Source: Odobenus rosmarus divergens
Taxonomy: Eukaryota > Chordata > Mammalia > Carnivora > Odobenidae
Reading direction: 5' to 3'
NCBI RefSeq assembly: GCF_000321225.1
Contig: NW_004451878.1
Location: 530,412-594,411, forward strand
DNA: 64,000 nucleotides
Below, one piece after another: positions 15,484 through 27,900 of this stretch. Each line of letters opens with the position of its first letter. Within the stretch, counting starts at the first letter, position 1. The notes beneath the pieces are model-generated. The model had not been told where the DNA came from. It was given only the letters and a program-made list of their open reading frames with translations, and ran no database searches. A program made the translations under genes and the position numbers.

Positions 15484-16349
15484 TTCCCTCCGCCGGCCGC
15501 GCCGATGCCTCTGCTCTGAAAGAAGCCTCGGAGAAAGCTGAAGAGAAGGGGCCATGCCCTGCAGCACCGGCCCGGGGCGGCGGGGGCTGAGGACCTAGAG
15601 GTCCCGGACCGTCTCCTGCTTTCAAAGCCCCAGTGAGTGTCAGCCTTCCCAGTCTGTCACCAGGGCAGTGTGTACCGTGTCGGTGTTGCCCTGGCCACCG
15701 CCACGGCTGTACCTTGTGCGGGGCTCTGGCGCAGGCCACCCGCCTGGTCGCGAGCACGTGCTCAGGGAAGCCGACAAGCCGCCAGCCCGCGCGGCCCGCC
15801 AAGCCTGACAAGGATCTGTATTGTGCTGACGGGCGGCTTCGGGGGTCCGCGAGCAAGGCCAAGAGCTGGCCTGGCGTGCCGCCCTCCGGGAGCCGGGAGG
15901 GGGGGGACCGGGGCGGGGGGGGAAGCGGGACGGCAGGAACACGGGGGGAGGAGGCGGGGCGGGGGGGGCCGCAGAGAGCTCGGGCCGCTGCCCGGTCACT
16001 CGGGCCTGCACGAACCAGCAGCCTGCCTTCTTGCTAGTCTCATCACCCTGGGCCCTGTGCTCGGGCCGGAAGTCCTTCTCCGGGCCCACCGTCTCCTCCG
16101 TTCCCAGAGCAGGGCTCGCGTCCGGTGAGCCCTGGGTCGTCACTGGCGCCGGTGGCTTTAGTCAGGCCTGCCCCGCTCCCGGCGCCGTCCGGACATGTGC
16201 TCCTTCTCCGGGGACACAGGACTGGGACGACGAGACTGCGGCCAGGGAGGCCCTCACGCTCCGGGGAGGCCCAGCCCCAGGCCCAAGAGCAATACCTCCC
16301 TAACGCGCGTCCCCTCGGCACCTCCCTTGCCTCTCCCTGGTCCTGGCCC

Positions 16350-16900
16350 CGGAGGATTCAGCAATAACACTTTAATTGGCTCGGGTCAGGAGTCAGAAAG
16401 AGGATCCAATGCGGGGTAGAAGAGGTTCCAGCATGGGGAAATACACCAGAGAACTGGCTCGCGGACAAAGGAAGGAAGCGAGGACGGGCAGCTCTGAAAC
16501 GGGGTCAGAAATCCACCGACAGGGACAGGCTGGTCACTGAGGTTCACTTTCCACATGGGAAGGAGAGACACACCTTTGCCAGGCCTTGGCCCATGTCAGG
16601 CCCCTGCCTCTGTCTTGGAATCTAAACAAGCAAGAGTCTGAGCATATCCTTCCCTCACCAAGCTGGAGACACCACTCAGCTCTGATCCCCAACCCTTCTG
16701 CTTGCGCTTCCAGAGCTCAGGGCCGTGAGTCCTGCATCCCTCATGTTGGCGGGCCCCTTCCCCTGGAGAACCTCCCAGCCCCTGTGCGGCCCTGTCAGCC
16801 CGTTTGTGGCCGGTTCCATTGTCCTGCCCCCCGTGGGGGGGTAGGGGGAGCACTTTGGGAATCAGCTGGGGCCCTCCGTGCTTCTCTTCGAATCAGGACT
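16350..16900 (-). other. SLC37A2: SLC37A2 3' untranslated region
   Basis: About 0.55 kb from the stop to just beyond the ATTAAA signal. Its distal end touches the GC-rich island of 14.6-16.3 kb. Confidence 0.65.
16371..16376 (-). terminator. Probable SLC37A2 polyadenylation signal (ATTAAA)
   Basis: The minus strand reads CCAATTAAAGTGTTATTGC here, 0.53 kb after the stop. ATTAAA is the commonest variant hexamer. I saw no AATAAA between it and the stop codon on this strand. Confidence 0.65.
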
Positions 16901-16916
16901 TCATATCTCTTTATAC
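16901..16916 (-). CDS. SLC37A2: SLC37A2 last coding exon (16 coding bases)
   Basis: Acceptor CTCCTGCAG, then the bases completing Gly499 and encoding YKEI and a TGA at 16903-16901. The phase fits exon 17 exactly and YKEI is the C-terminus I know for the human protein. Confidence 0.92.
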
Positions 16917-19900
16917 CTGCAGGAGGGGGGAGAGGCAAGGGAAGGAAAGTCAGACACAGACAGGTTCATAAGCTTCTGCCCCAGTGGAGGAACAGGCAAG
17001 GCAGGTTCGTAGGGTCCCTTACTAATTGCCTCTCATGCCTGGTCTCTGTCATTAGGACTCCCTTCCTCCCCGTCAGCTGCAAATAGCAAGCCAGGATGAT
17101 AATGAAAACCCTGCAGTGCTGGTGCCACATCTGACAGTCTGACCAAGCGGGATCACAGATCCCATCCCGTCCTCAGCCTCAGATCACCTTGTCGGGTGCT
17201 TAGGGATGAGCACCCCCATGTTATAAGTATGTAGGGGCTCTGAGGATATGCCCACGTTCTTATTAATGAAAGTGAGCCAAGAAGTCAGGATCACCCAGGG
17301 ATTTCTGGTTCTAGGCCCAGTGCTCCCCCTGCGCTAGCAAGTTCCTCTGCTCCCCACACACCAGCCTCCCTCAGAGGCGGCCCAGCTCAGGGTGGCAGGC
17401 TTCCAGAGCAAAGCAAGCCCGCACACACCTGGGTTCAAATTTAGGCTCTGCTGGAGGCCTTAGGCACATTCCCTGAGTTCCGAGCCTCTGTTCTCTCATC
17501 TCTAGATGACAGAACTGACCTCTCACGGTTGCTAAGAGGTAAGAGGCTACGTCTGAAGGCAGACTCAATTCTAGGCACGGAGCAGGTGCTGACTAAGTAT
17601 TCACCCCCTCCCCACTTCCTGCTGCTTTTCTCCCCCTCCCAGTGTCCCCTCAGGCCGGGCCCAGGAAGGCAGGCGGGGGTGGGGGCAGCACCAGTCGCCC
17701 TGCTCCCTCCTCCAGGGCAGGCGCAATAGACACTGCTCATGCCTCCTGCTCTCAGTGTTTCTGCTCCTGAACCTGGAAGATGCCATCCTTCAGGGGAAGA
17801 GCTTCCCTGGATATTGTGCTGGTCACCATGACCCCAGGGGCTGTTTCCACGCATTCACCATGCAGGACCAGGTCCAGGGCTCTGGCCAGCTCCTCATTAG
17901 CCAGAACCTCCTGCTCAGAAGGAGAGCCAGAATGGCCAGAGAGAACATTCCCCTCAGCACCAGCACACAGCCCAGCCTCTTGCTGGCTCTGCCTCAGCCA
18001 CTACCCTATCTGTGCAGCCTCCATACCCACCACCACTGGGCAACAGACAGAGAACACACCAGGCCAGCCACCGAGGCTTGATTTGAGTTTTATCCCAGAG
18101 GCTTTGATTGGTTGTTGCTTTTTCCTGTACACCCCAGGCAGAGGGGCCAGATGATCTTGGCTTCTGAACTTTAGGAGGCACGTAGGGCTCAGAGTCTGAG
18201 TTCAGAGGGAAAACGATTTCCCTGGATCCTGCCTCTGTCCTAGGGGTACAGCCAAAGCCCTACTGCGCCCCCCTAAAGAGAAGAGTCTGCCAAGCTCTGT
18301 GGCAGCTCAGGCTCCTTAGGAAACATTTCCCAAGCACCATGCTCTGCTCGGGTGGAGAGTCTTCGGAGCTGGCCCCCAAGGAACAAGAGAAAGTTGGAAA
18401 AAATCACACCGGAGGTGAGAGGATTTGCATGCAGGCCCCACTCTAAGGGCACATTAGCCACCAACTTGAAGAAAATACTCACAAAGTCATGGGACTTGAG
18501 GAAAATACTACCGCGGGTGGGTTAGGGCCAGACTAGAGCTATGGAGACACATGGGGACAACAGAGGACACATTAGTGGGGCTGGGGGTGGGGGCACAGGG
18601 AGAACCTCCAGGGTCCAGCCCCAATCCAGGCTGCAGGTGGGCTCAGACTGGGTGCGGAGAAGTGAGCACCGGTTTTCACTCCATAAGAGGTGAGGTTGGG
18701 GAGGTGAGGCCACAGCTGTCTGGAGGACTCACCCTCTGTCTCTGCTCAGGGATGACTTCCAGGCCAGGAGCTCTTTGTACACCAACCGGCAGAGGAGCTG
18801 TGTCCGAGGCACAGAGGGAGGGGAGGGCAACATTAGCCTTGACCACACGGTTAGTCCCCAGTGCTAGGTGACTGGGGGCGGAGCAGGGGGGGAGGCTGGC
18901 AGGAAGGAAGGTCGTGGGCACACAGTTTCATGTGGCAGAGGGTGACCCATGGGAGGAAAGGGATTCTGAGTGCCGGGCAGCTGATCTCATTGTCCCAGAT
19001 ACCCTCATGGCCAATGCTTTGGAACTCAAGTTTCCAGCCTGGCAGGACAGGACATTCACCCCCACCAATACCCATCTGTGTACCCCCAAGAACTCATACC
19101 AAGCAGGCCAGAATGTCGGCAGAGATGAGCATGTAGAAGACATTGTTCCAGCCCGTGGGGGAAATCAGCCCAGCTAGCAGAGGCCCCAGAGCCGCACCTG
19201 CGCAGAACACAACGTCAGAGAAGGGCACCCGACAAGGGTCCCTTAAGCTCCCTGCCCACCCGAGGGCAGCATTCCGAGAAGTGTGCTCAAGACAAGGCTC
19301 AGGGTTCAGCTGCCAGGGGCCAGAAGCTAGAGTCACAGACCTATGGACCCAGTGCCGTCGATGATGGCCGTGACAGTGGAGAGTGCCTTTGCGTTGCCCT
19401 TCAGGCTCTTGTGAGTTCCCTGGGGGGAGAGAACGGGGTGGAGAGGCCAACTGCAGAGGCAGCACCAGGACTAGGAGTGGGGCTAACTTGGGGCAAGGCA
19501 GCAACTGGGCCTTGGAGTTGAGAGGAAAGCCGGGGGGACCGATGGCGGAATCTGAAGGACTTTGAGGCTCTCCTATACCAGGATCTCTGTGCACCAGGGA
19601 GGGGGTAGGAATGTGGGGTATTGGACCTGGAGACCCCAGGCCCTGACCAAGCCCCCAGAGTCATGCCCGGCCCCAGGGAGGCAGCCCGCTTACCAGGTCA
19701 GCAGAGACCGCAGTGGTGATGAGTGCGTAAGGGCCGTTGACCAGGGCCCCACAGATGATCAGCATTACTGAGGCAGTGACAGAGACAGCTGGTTAGGGAT
19801 GAGGGGGCCACCTCCAGCCCCAGCCCCAAAGCAGGTGAGAGCCCCAGCCCCAAAGCAGGTGAGACCCCCAGGCGTGAGGCTGAGAGCCTCCACTTCCCTG

Positions 19901-22900
19901 TGCCTCCCACCAATGCCCCCAAGCCGGCTTCCTGGGGCCTCCAAGGCAATGCTCTTCCTGTGTGGTGGCCGGACTTGCGGCCACCCCCTCACCTATGGAG
20001 TTGGTAATCCCATTCTGGCCAATGTAGTTATACAGGAACATCTGAGAGAGGAAAAGGGAGAGGCAGAGTCACACCCAGCCCTCCCCGTGGGCTGCCTGGG
20101 TTAGACTGGAGCCCAGAAGTCTGGCACACCCTCTCCTGCCAAGGAACCCCAGAGGCCACCTTACTCCTTTTCCTTCTCAAACCCAGGCCTCTTGGTGTTT
20201 AATGTTCCCCAGGATGGAGGGTCTAAGATGTGGGAAGCTATTGTTTCCTATTTCTCAAAAAGGCTTCTCTCCTATCTAACCTTAATTTTTTATTCTTTCC
20301 TGGGCCAGGAAGTTTAGCAGCTGGCCTCCCCCTTCTCCACCAAGACCAAATCCTTGCTAACCCCTTTCCAAAATTCTCAGTCTGAATCTCTTTCCTGTGC
20401 TGCCCCAGGCTTCTCCTCCCCCAGCGTGCCCATGGATGTACATGCACACAGAGAGACAGGCGTGTGCATAAATGCCCAGGTGAGCACACATTTCAGCAGG
20501 TACGTGCGAACATGTGCACTTCTCTCCTGAGGTTATACGCACCATGGGGGCAGCCAAGATGAGCATGACGCAGCAGGTGGTGGCCCTGCCATTGGTGTAG
20601 TCCGAGATGAGCCCTGCCATGATGCCACCTGGAACACAACCCAGCTGCTCCAGGTGTGACCACGGCCTCCCGCTAGCGTGGCACCCCAAGCTTTGCCCCC
20701 CCCCCACTCGCCCGGGCATGGGCATCCGGAACCAGCAGGGTTCCTCCCTCTGAAGCCCTCCCCACACCCCCTGCTTTATGGGAAGATCAAACACGAGGGT
20801 CAACTTTCTTAGTTGGGCAGGAGCCCTTTTTTCTCTGATGCCATCTACCCAGGTCACGTCACATTGGACCCGTCCCTTCTTTCTGCACCCCCGCAAGAGA
20901 AAGGGGGAATACTGCCCAGGGCAGAATATGGCAGGGCCTCACCCATGATGCCACCAACATCGAAGAGGGTAGACAGGTCCCCAGCCTGTTTGGCACTAAA
21001 GTGAGCTGTGGAAAACAAAAACATGTGGTCAGACCTGGGGGCTCGGAGCAAACGTCGTGGAGTGCCACGGCCAGAAAAAGCCCTGCGGAGCACCTGACCC
21101 AGTCCCACTGCCTCCAGTGTCAGAGGAAGGAGTGCAGACCCATGGGAAGTCACTGGCCAGGATCACAAGTAAATGTGCAGCAGTCTGAGACAGGACACCC
21201 TTTCTGCCCCTCCACCCCATCCTGTACTTCCTTCTCCCCTTGCAGGTTGGCTCTGACCTCTCAGAAGAGCCTTCCCCTAAAAGCACTGGGGTCTGGCCCG
21301 GGAGAACCCTGTCCCACTGGGCCACTTTGGCCCCGGGGGGCACCACTGCTCTTGCTGAGCTGCAGCTCAACCAGCCCCATTTGTGCTCTGCTCCTGAGCT
21401 CCCGGCCCGCCTCCACACCCATGTGATGTCTCCGCTAATAAACAGAGCCAGGAAGGAGACTCACAGGCAAATGGGGACCTCAGGATTGGAGAAGGGAGGG
21501 TCCAGAAGCTGGAACTGTAGCCTAACCCTCAAGGTTGACTCACTGTGAAGTCGGCACCAAGGCCACAAAACAAAGAGTCCCAGTGTCCACAGAGCTGCTC
21601 TGGCGCGCTCCCTCTATCTTTGAGAGAGGCCCTGCAACGAGGCTGTTGGGCAAGTTATGGGCTGGGATTTGGCCTCGCCACCCAGGGGTGGAGGCCCTGG
21701 GCCCTGGCAGAGCTCTAAGGGCAGAGGCGGGGAGAGTGGGCCCAGAAGGATGTTGCTGCCGCTGACCCAGGCACCAGGCATCAATCCTGGGAGGCTCCCC
21801 GCAGCCCCTGGGGAGACAAGAGCGGTGTTCACCACCAGGCTTCAGGCAGGGGGGTAGCTCACCAGGCCCTCTTCCTGGGGTTGTGGGAGGCTTTCAAAGG
21901 CAAACCTGTCCCCGCACCATCCAGTCCCTCCCATCTACGATGAGCCAAGCAGGTGGAGGTGGGTGCTTCTACACTCAGGGCTGGAGAAGAAGTTAGGAAG
22001 GATGACAGAACACAACTTTGGGTTCCTAACCCCCAGCTCTGGTCCAAGGGAAGAAAGGTGGCTGGACTCAGGGTCTATGAGGTGGTGTACGAGGTCTACC
22101 TTCCAGCTGAAACTAAATAAATAAAGTCTCCCTTTGCCCTAGGAGAGGTTCCGCAGACATCCTGACTATGTTCTGGAGTCACACGCATCACATGACAGAT
22201 TTCCTCTCCCCATCAGAGAGGGCCTTGGCCTCCTCTGAGACCCCGTCCCCCCTCTTCTGCCCCTTGCTCTTACCCACATTGAAGATGTAGAGGGGCAGCC
22301 AGTAAAGGAAGGTGTAGCTGACCAGCTTGGCAAAGAGCAGGCACAAGGAGAACTCGACCACACCCTGGAGAGCACGACAGAGGGTGTGACGAAAGGCACG
22401 CAAGACATGCTTGGCCAGGGCTAGCCCCGGGAGTGGCTCGGCACCCCCAGCACCGCCACCACCTACCGCACAAAGCAACCTCAAGTACATCTCCATCTCA
22501 GTCAAGGCAGTGCTGTGTCAGGACAAGCCTCCCATGCTACCCTCCCCAAGTTGGCTACTCACCCTAAGCACCTCATATAAAGAAATTCTGGAAGCCATAG
22601 GCCCCCCTGAGCATCCCCCCATCTCCTGACATCCATCAGGGACATCTAGAGAGCCTCTCGCTCCCCTCCGTTCCTTCTCACCGGGATCCGGAGCGCCCCA
22701 AGGAAGCTGATGGCGGCAGGCTGCGCTCTTGGCTCCTTGGGGCACCTGGTCGCACTCTCCAGACTGCTCTCCTTGTTAATGCAGGGACCGTTCCCAAGGT
22801 CCTCAGGGCTGTCCTGGTTCTCGTCCAGCCCATCCTGGACAGAGAGGAGCCCTGGCTATGGGCACAGCCAAGTACCACCGCCCACCAGCTGGGGGGATAA

Positions 22901-24867
22901 CCCACGTGAGAGGTAGAGGCTCCCAAGCTGGAGGAGGTACGTGCCCCCCTCTGGGACCGAACGAACGTCCTGCCAGGCCCGATCAGGCAATCGGGGAGCT
23001 AACCCAAGGGCCTGGCATTGAGCCTGTGAGGTAACTGTGGGCGCACGGGCCCCTCACCCAGCTCCCTAGTCCTCTCTGGGACCTGCCCCTGCAGATGGAG
23101 TAGCAGGGCAGGGGGCGGGCTGGGGGGGCTCACATTTGTGTGGTGCTGAGGAGCCGTGCAGTCCACATCTTCTGGGTCTGAAAGAAAAACAAACTCCTAA
23201 GAAGGCTCTAGGCCCGGTGTCACTAACTGCCTTGCGGACCTTCATTCTCTGGCTCCCAAGTGGCCCCACTAGCGGGCTGAGCTGTGTCCCAAGGCCCTCA
23301 GGAAACGCGGAAGAGGACAGCGGGGGAGGAGTGTCCTGTCACCCGCCCCGTCTCCTGCTCACACTTCAGGGCCAGCACTTGCCGAGCACAACCATGGGCC
23401 GGGCAACCAGGGGCCAAGTACACAGCTGCCTGAGCGCTTAACCAACCCCAGCAAGTAGAGGCTGTTCTTCTTTCACAAACGAGAAAACTGAGGCCCAGAG
23501 AGGGTCTTTGTGCCAGGCCACCCACACGGGTAATCCTCCGCTGGAGCCAGCTGCCTCCTCCCAGGCCCGGAGAGGAGAAGGGCAGGCTCAGTCCTGAGCC
23601 CTGTGGGGAGGGAGGGGCCCACTCACATTCAATGAGAAAGAGGAAGGTGAGGACGCCCATGGCAGCAGTGATGATGCCCGGAACCACAAAGGACAGGCCC
23701 CACTGCTCGTTGACCCAGACACCAGCGATCAGGGAGCCCAGGATGTTGCCCACGGATGTGTGTGAGTTCCAGATGCCCATGATGAGCCCCCGCCTGGCGG
23801 GGAGGGAGGCAGGACAGGAAAGGAAAGGGGAGAAGAGTAAAAGAAAGTCAAAAGAGAAGCACAGGGTTCATCACAACCGCCCTGGCCAAGTGCAAAAAGC
23901 TGGCTGCCTCCAGCCTGCAAAGCCCAAAGACAACCAGTCAGGGAGCGCGGGAGGGCTTGCCTGGTGCCAAGCAAGTGACAGCAAGGCCTGGGGCCCCGCG
24001 CCCCGCAGCCAGCAACTGGAGCCAGCTCACACAGGCCTTCCAGATGGAGCTCTCCCCACCCCGAGGACATCCAGCCCCCACCCCTCTCTTCCCTCTTGTC
24101 CCATGGCTTCTACTCAACAGCACTTGCTGGTCCTCAACCACGGCCACCCTGCCTCCAGGGGACACAGGCAGTGTCTAGAGATTTTTAACTGTCCCAGCTC
24201 CGGGTACCCTACCAGCATCTAGAGGGTAGATGTTGCTAAACATCCTGCCAACGGTAGGATCGCCCCAGAGCAAAGAATGATCCAGCCCCAAATGTCCAGT
24301 AGGGCTGAGCTGGAGAAAGCCCGCTCGAAAGCAACTTTTTTTTCTTTTTACCCAAAAGCCAGTTCAAGTACAAAATAATAATAATAATAATAATACAGTT
24401 TTATAGGCTTCATTTTTGCCTTCATGCAAAATGGAAATTCGTCAATTATGAGGAGAAAGTGTAACTAAGGTGGCCTGTTTCGTGGACTAAAACCTTATCC
24501 ATGAGAAAATCAGTAATGCTTTTCAGTTACTAAAACATTTAACTAAACGTGAAAGTCGGCAAGACGGACACAAGTTTCTAACCTTTCACCCTGAAATCAC
24601 ACGAGGGGCCACGAGCGACCTCACTCCCCACAGCAGCCCTCCTGGGGTACCTCCCGCTCCTCCTCCCTCCCCACACTCACTTTCCCTTCCCGAACCAGTT
24701 GCCAACGCAGGTCACCACGGAGGGCCAGCCTGTGGTCTGGACAAGTCCGTTACAGATCTGTAGGGAGACTGGACGTAAGGGGGACAGGCCTGGGCCGTGC
24801 CACAAACTCCCTCTGCCCCCTCCCGGGCTGTGGGGCCCTCCACAGCCCACACTATGAGCACCCCTTT

Positions 24868-24915
<48 letters not shown>

Positions 24916-27900
24916 AATCGCCACAGGTGGATTTCTCCTCTGGCCCAAGACACTTTCCTGCAGAGACTGAGGCTCTTGGGCAAACTTACCGCGCAAAAAA
25001 ATGTATGATCTGCATGATGTTGAGAAGTGGGAAGAAGGATCCCAAAGCTTAAGAGAGGAGCACTGGGCTGGGAAGGGGTTATTCACCACCCAAATCTGTT
25101 ATTCACCACCCAGATCTGCCATGACCAGGGGGTGGCTGGGAAGGACTAGGGGCCTCCGCAATCCTTCCCATGACGGAGCAGAAGTCTGAGTGCAAGACCT
25201 CTCATACCTGGATGAGCACAAAGTACCAGAGCATGTGGATGTTCCAGAAATATCCCAGGCCAAAGAGCGAGGTGAAAAGGCCACTGAGCAGCATTCCAGC
25301 TGAAAGGTAGTAACGGAGGGGGAGCCGCTCCCCAAAAATCCCGCTGGAGAAGAGAGTTGGATCTGTGGTTAATCACCAGCTGCACTCCTCAGCTTGGCCA
25401 CCTGCTTCCTTCCCCACCACACCACTGAGCCAGCCCTGGCCCCGGGGACCACTGATGACCCCTGTGCTGTCTGCTACCTGCCAGGGGGGCCCTTGGGTCC
25501 CCACTCACTGGACCTCCCTGCCTTAGTTGCCACTGATAAACACGCTCCTTGAAATGTTCTCTCCTTGGCCTCCTCACCCTCCTGCCCCTGGCTGACCGCT
25601 CCTTCGCACTGACTTTCCCTGGGGTGCAGTCCCTTGCATCAATTCTATGGCTTTAACTACCACCTACATGTTACATAGCTCCAACCCGGTACCGTCCCCC
25701 GTGATCTCTCCCCCTGCGGGATCACACCCAGATGCCTTCTGGACATCTTAACTTGGATGCCCCCCAAACACATGCAGCTCAGCACTCTAAGGCTGCACTC
25801 TCTCTCCTCCTTCCCCACTCGGTCCCTTGGCGTGCCCCCCTGGGCTGAGTGAGTGTGGCACCACCATCCTCTGTCCCTGAGCCACCACACTGGTGTGGAA
25901 GCAGCTGTTGATGAATTGGGCACCTCCATTAGGCTGTGAGCTGTTGGAAGGAAGTACCCTACCTTCTTCACTTTTGGTTCCTGGCAAGAGATGGCAGGCT
26001 TGCTGCGTCAAAGCCATGTTTGCTGAGCTAATTTAGGCCCAGGAGAGAATGGGGGTTTTCCTAGCCATGTCTGTGTCCAGGGCCACCCATAAAGGATCCC
26101 AGTTCAGAAAAAAAAACATACTCCAGCCATACCACTGCCACTGCCACTGCCATCTGAGAGAATAACCTCGGAGGGAACATCCAGGGAAAGGCTTTCCAGG
26201 AAAAGAAGCTACTAAAAACGGGATCTGCCAGGTGAAGGAGTAGGCTGGGTGACCGTGGGAAGGAAAGGAGAATGGCCAGGGGCTGGTGGTGTGTGCCCAC
26301 GTCTTGGCCTCCTATCTGCCTGGGGGAGCCATCAGCTCTGAACCCCCCCACTCTGGGACAGTTGCAGGCTCGGCCCGTCCCCTACCTGATGAACATGCCG
26401 ATGGCATAGGCCACAAGGAAGGCGTTGTCCACGGCCCCCAGTAACTCCTTGTAGTTGTTCTTATCTGACAACAGATGGGAGAGACAGAGAGCTGGTGCTT
26501 GGCTGCCCCCGCAAGAAGCCCTTTCTGGCCCCGGACAACCTCTTCCTGGGGCGGGAAGTTGGCCAGTGGGAAAGAGCATCTTGCGCCGTTCCTACCAAAT
26601 GGAGCCCAGTCACACCACGTCGTGTCATTGAGGCTGTCGCTGTCGTTGATGGGCTTGACCAGCTCCGAGCAGTTCTGGTGCAGACGGCTCTGAAGAGGCA
26701 AGAGGGTGCACAGGTCAGGGGTCACCTCCCAGAGCCAGAGCCCACTCAGCCCAGAGACGAGCAGACAGTCTCCCTCCCCAGCCACACCAGCACCACTGCC
26801 TGCCCACTGGACTCCCCACTCCTTCCTCTGGCATCTCCTCCTGCAGGAACTGGCTACGGGGGCAAGTGGCCGCATCAGACCCTCGGTGAAGGCCAAGGAG
26901 AGTCTGAGCAGAGCCCGTATAGCCCAGGGTCCCTGCCCTCTGGTTCCACCCACAGCCAGCAACACTGCTGTCAAAAGGAGCACCCAGGGAAAGCTCTCTA
27001 GGAAAAACAACTACCAAAAGAACAACTACTAAAGCCGGCCATGTGAAGACGTTGTCTCCGTGACTACGGTTAGGGATTAAGTTCCAGACCATTCTACTAG
27101 AGTTTATTTCTGGGGGGGGGCCCAGCATCTCCTACATTCTTCCTTACCGCCAGGCCAGCCTCACCTTGACAACACTGATGGGCTTCCTGGACATGTGATA
27201 ACAGGTATAGATGAAGAAGGTCAGCAGCAGGATGAAGCCTCGGAACCTGCAGGGAGAGGCAGGTGTCTGGGTTAGCAGGAAGTGGGCCTCAGCTGGAAGC
27301 TCAGGCGAAGTATCCCACGGGGCCCTCTCTGGCAACCCCAGGGCCTCAGCACCACCAACGCTCTAGCTCAGGGTCCCCACCAGACACAAGTTCCTTGGGA
27401 CAGAGGCCAAGGGGAGGGTAGGAACAGATGCCCAGAGGCCAGGGTGCTCAGAGAGCCCTATCTCTCTGGTCCTCAATGCCTGAGGCCTTCCAGCAGAGCT
27501 GGCCCGGCACCAGCCCCCTTGACAACACAAATTATGCCCGCCCTCTGTCCCCCTGACTGCTCTGGTCACCGGTCACCTCTACTGTCCTATGATCTCACGA
27601 AGGTCAGGACACCCCTGTGTGTGCCTGTGTATACTGCTGAGGCAGGGTAGCAGCCAAGCAGAATTGTTTTTAAACTTCCAGAAATGGTGGGAGCAGGTGG
27701 GAGGCTGCCATGGCGGACGGGTCTGTCTCTAGAGTGAGCTCACTACTCCTCTTAAGCCTTGAACAGAGCTGGTATAGCAGCTGCTGCAGCCTAGGGGGAG
27801 CAGAGTCCAGACACTGTTGGGAATGTAGCAGCGGTGGAAAAGCTGGTGCCAGAATCCACATCCTCGTCCCCAGGCCCAGTCTGGTCCATCCCACTGGACA

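Larger units (their letters stand above)
14640..16320. promoter_or_regulatory. CpG island between convergent gene ends (orphan)
   Basis: About 1.7 kb of GC-rich, CpG-dense DNA. It lies 5 kb beyond the TMEM218 3' end and abuts the SLC37A2 3' end, where no promoter of either gene is expected. Long open frames occur in several overlapping frames on both strands, as expected from stop-poor GC DNA. None looks like a known protein. It could be a lncRNA promoter or a CpG-island enhancer. Confidence 0.65.

Noticed and set aside
14576..16571. Many overlapping open frames of 60-196 codons in the GC-rich island
   Set aside because: They occur on both strands and in several frames at once, with Pro/Gly/Arg/Ala-only composition and no recognised domain. 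This is expected of stop-poor GC DNA.
24871..24912. CRISPR-like or other array
   Set aside because: It is a plain CA dinucleotide microsatellite. No repeat-spacer structure occurs anywhere in the window.
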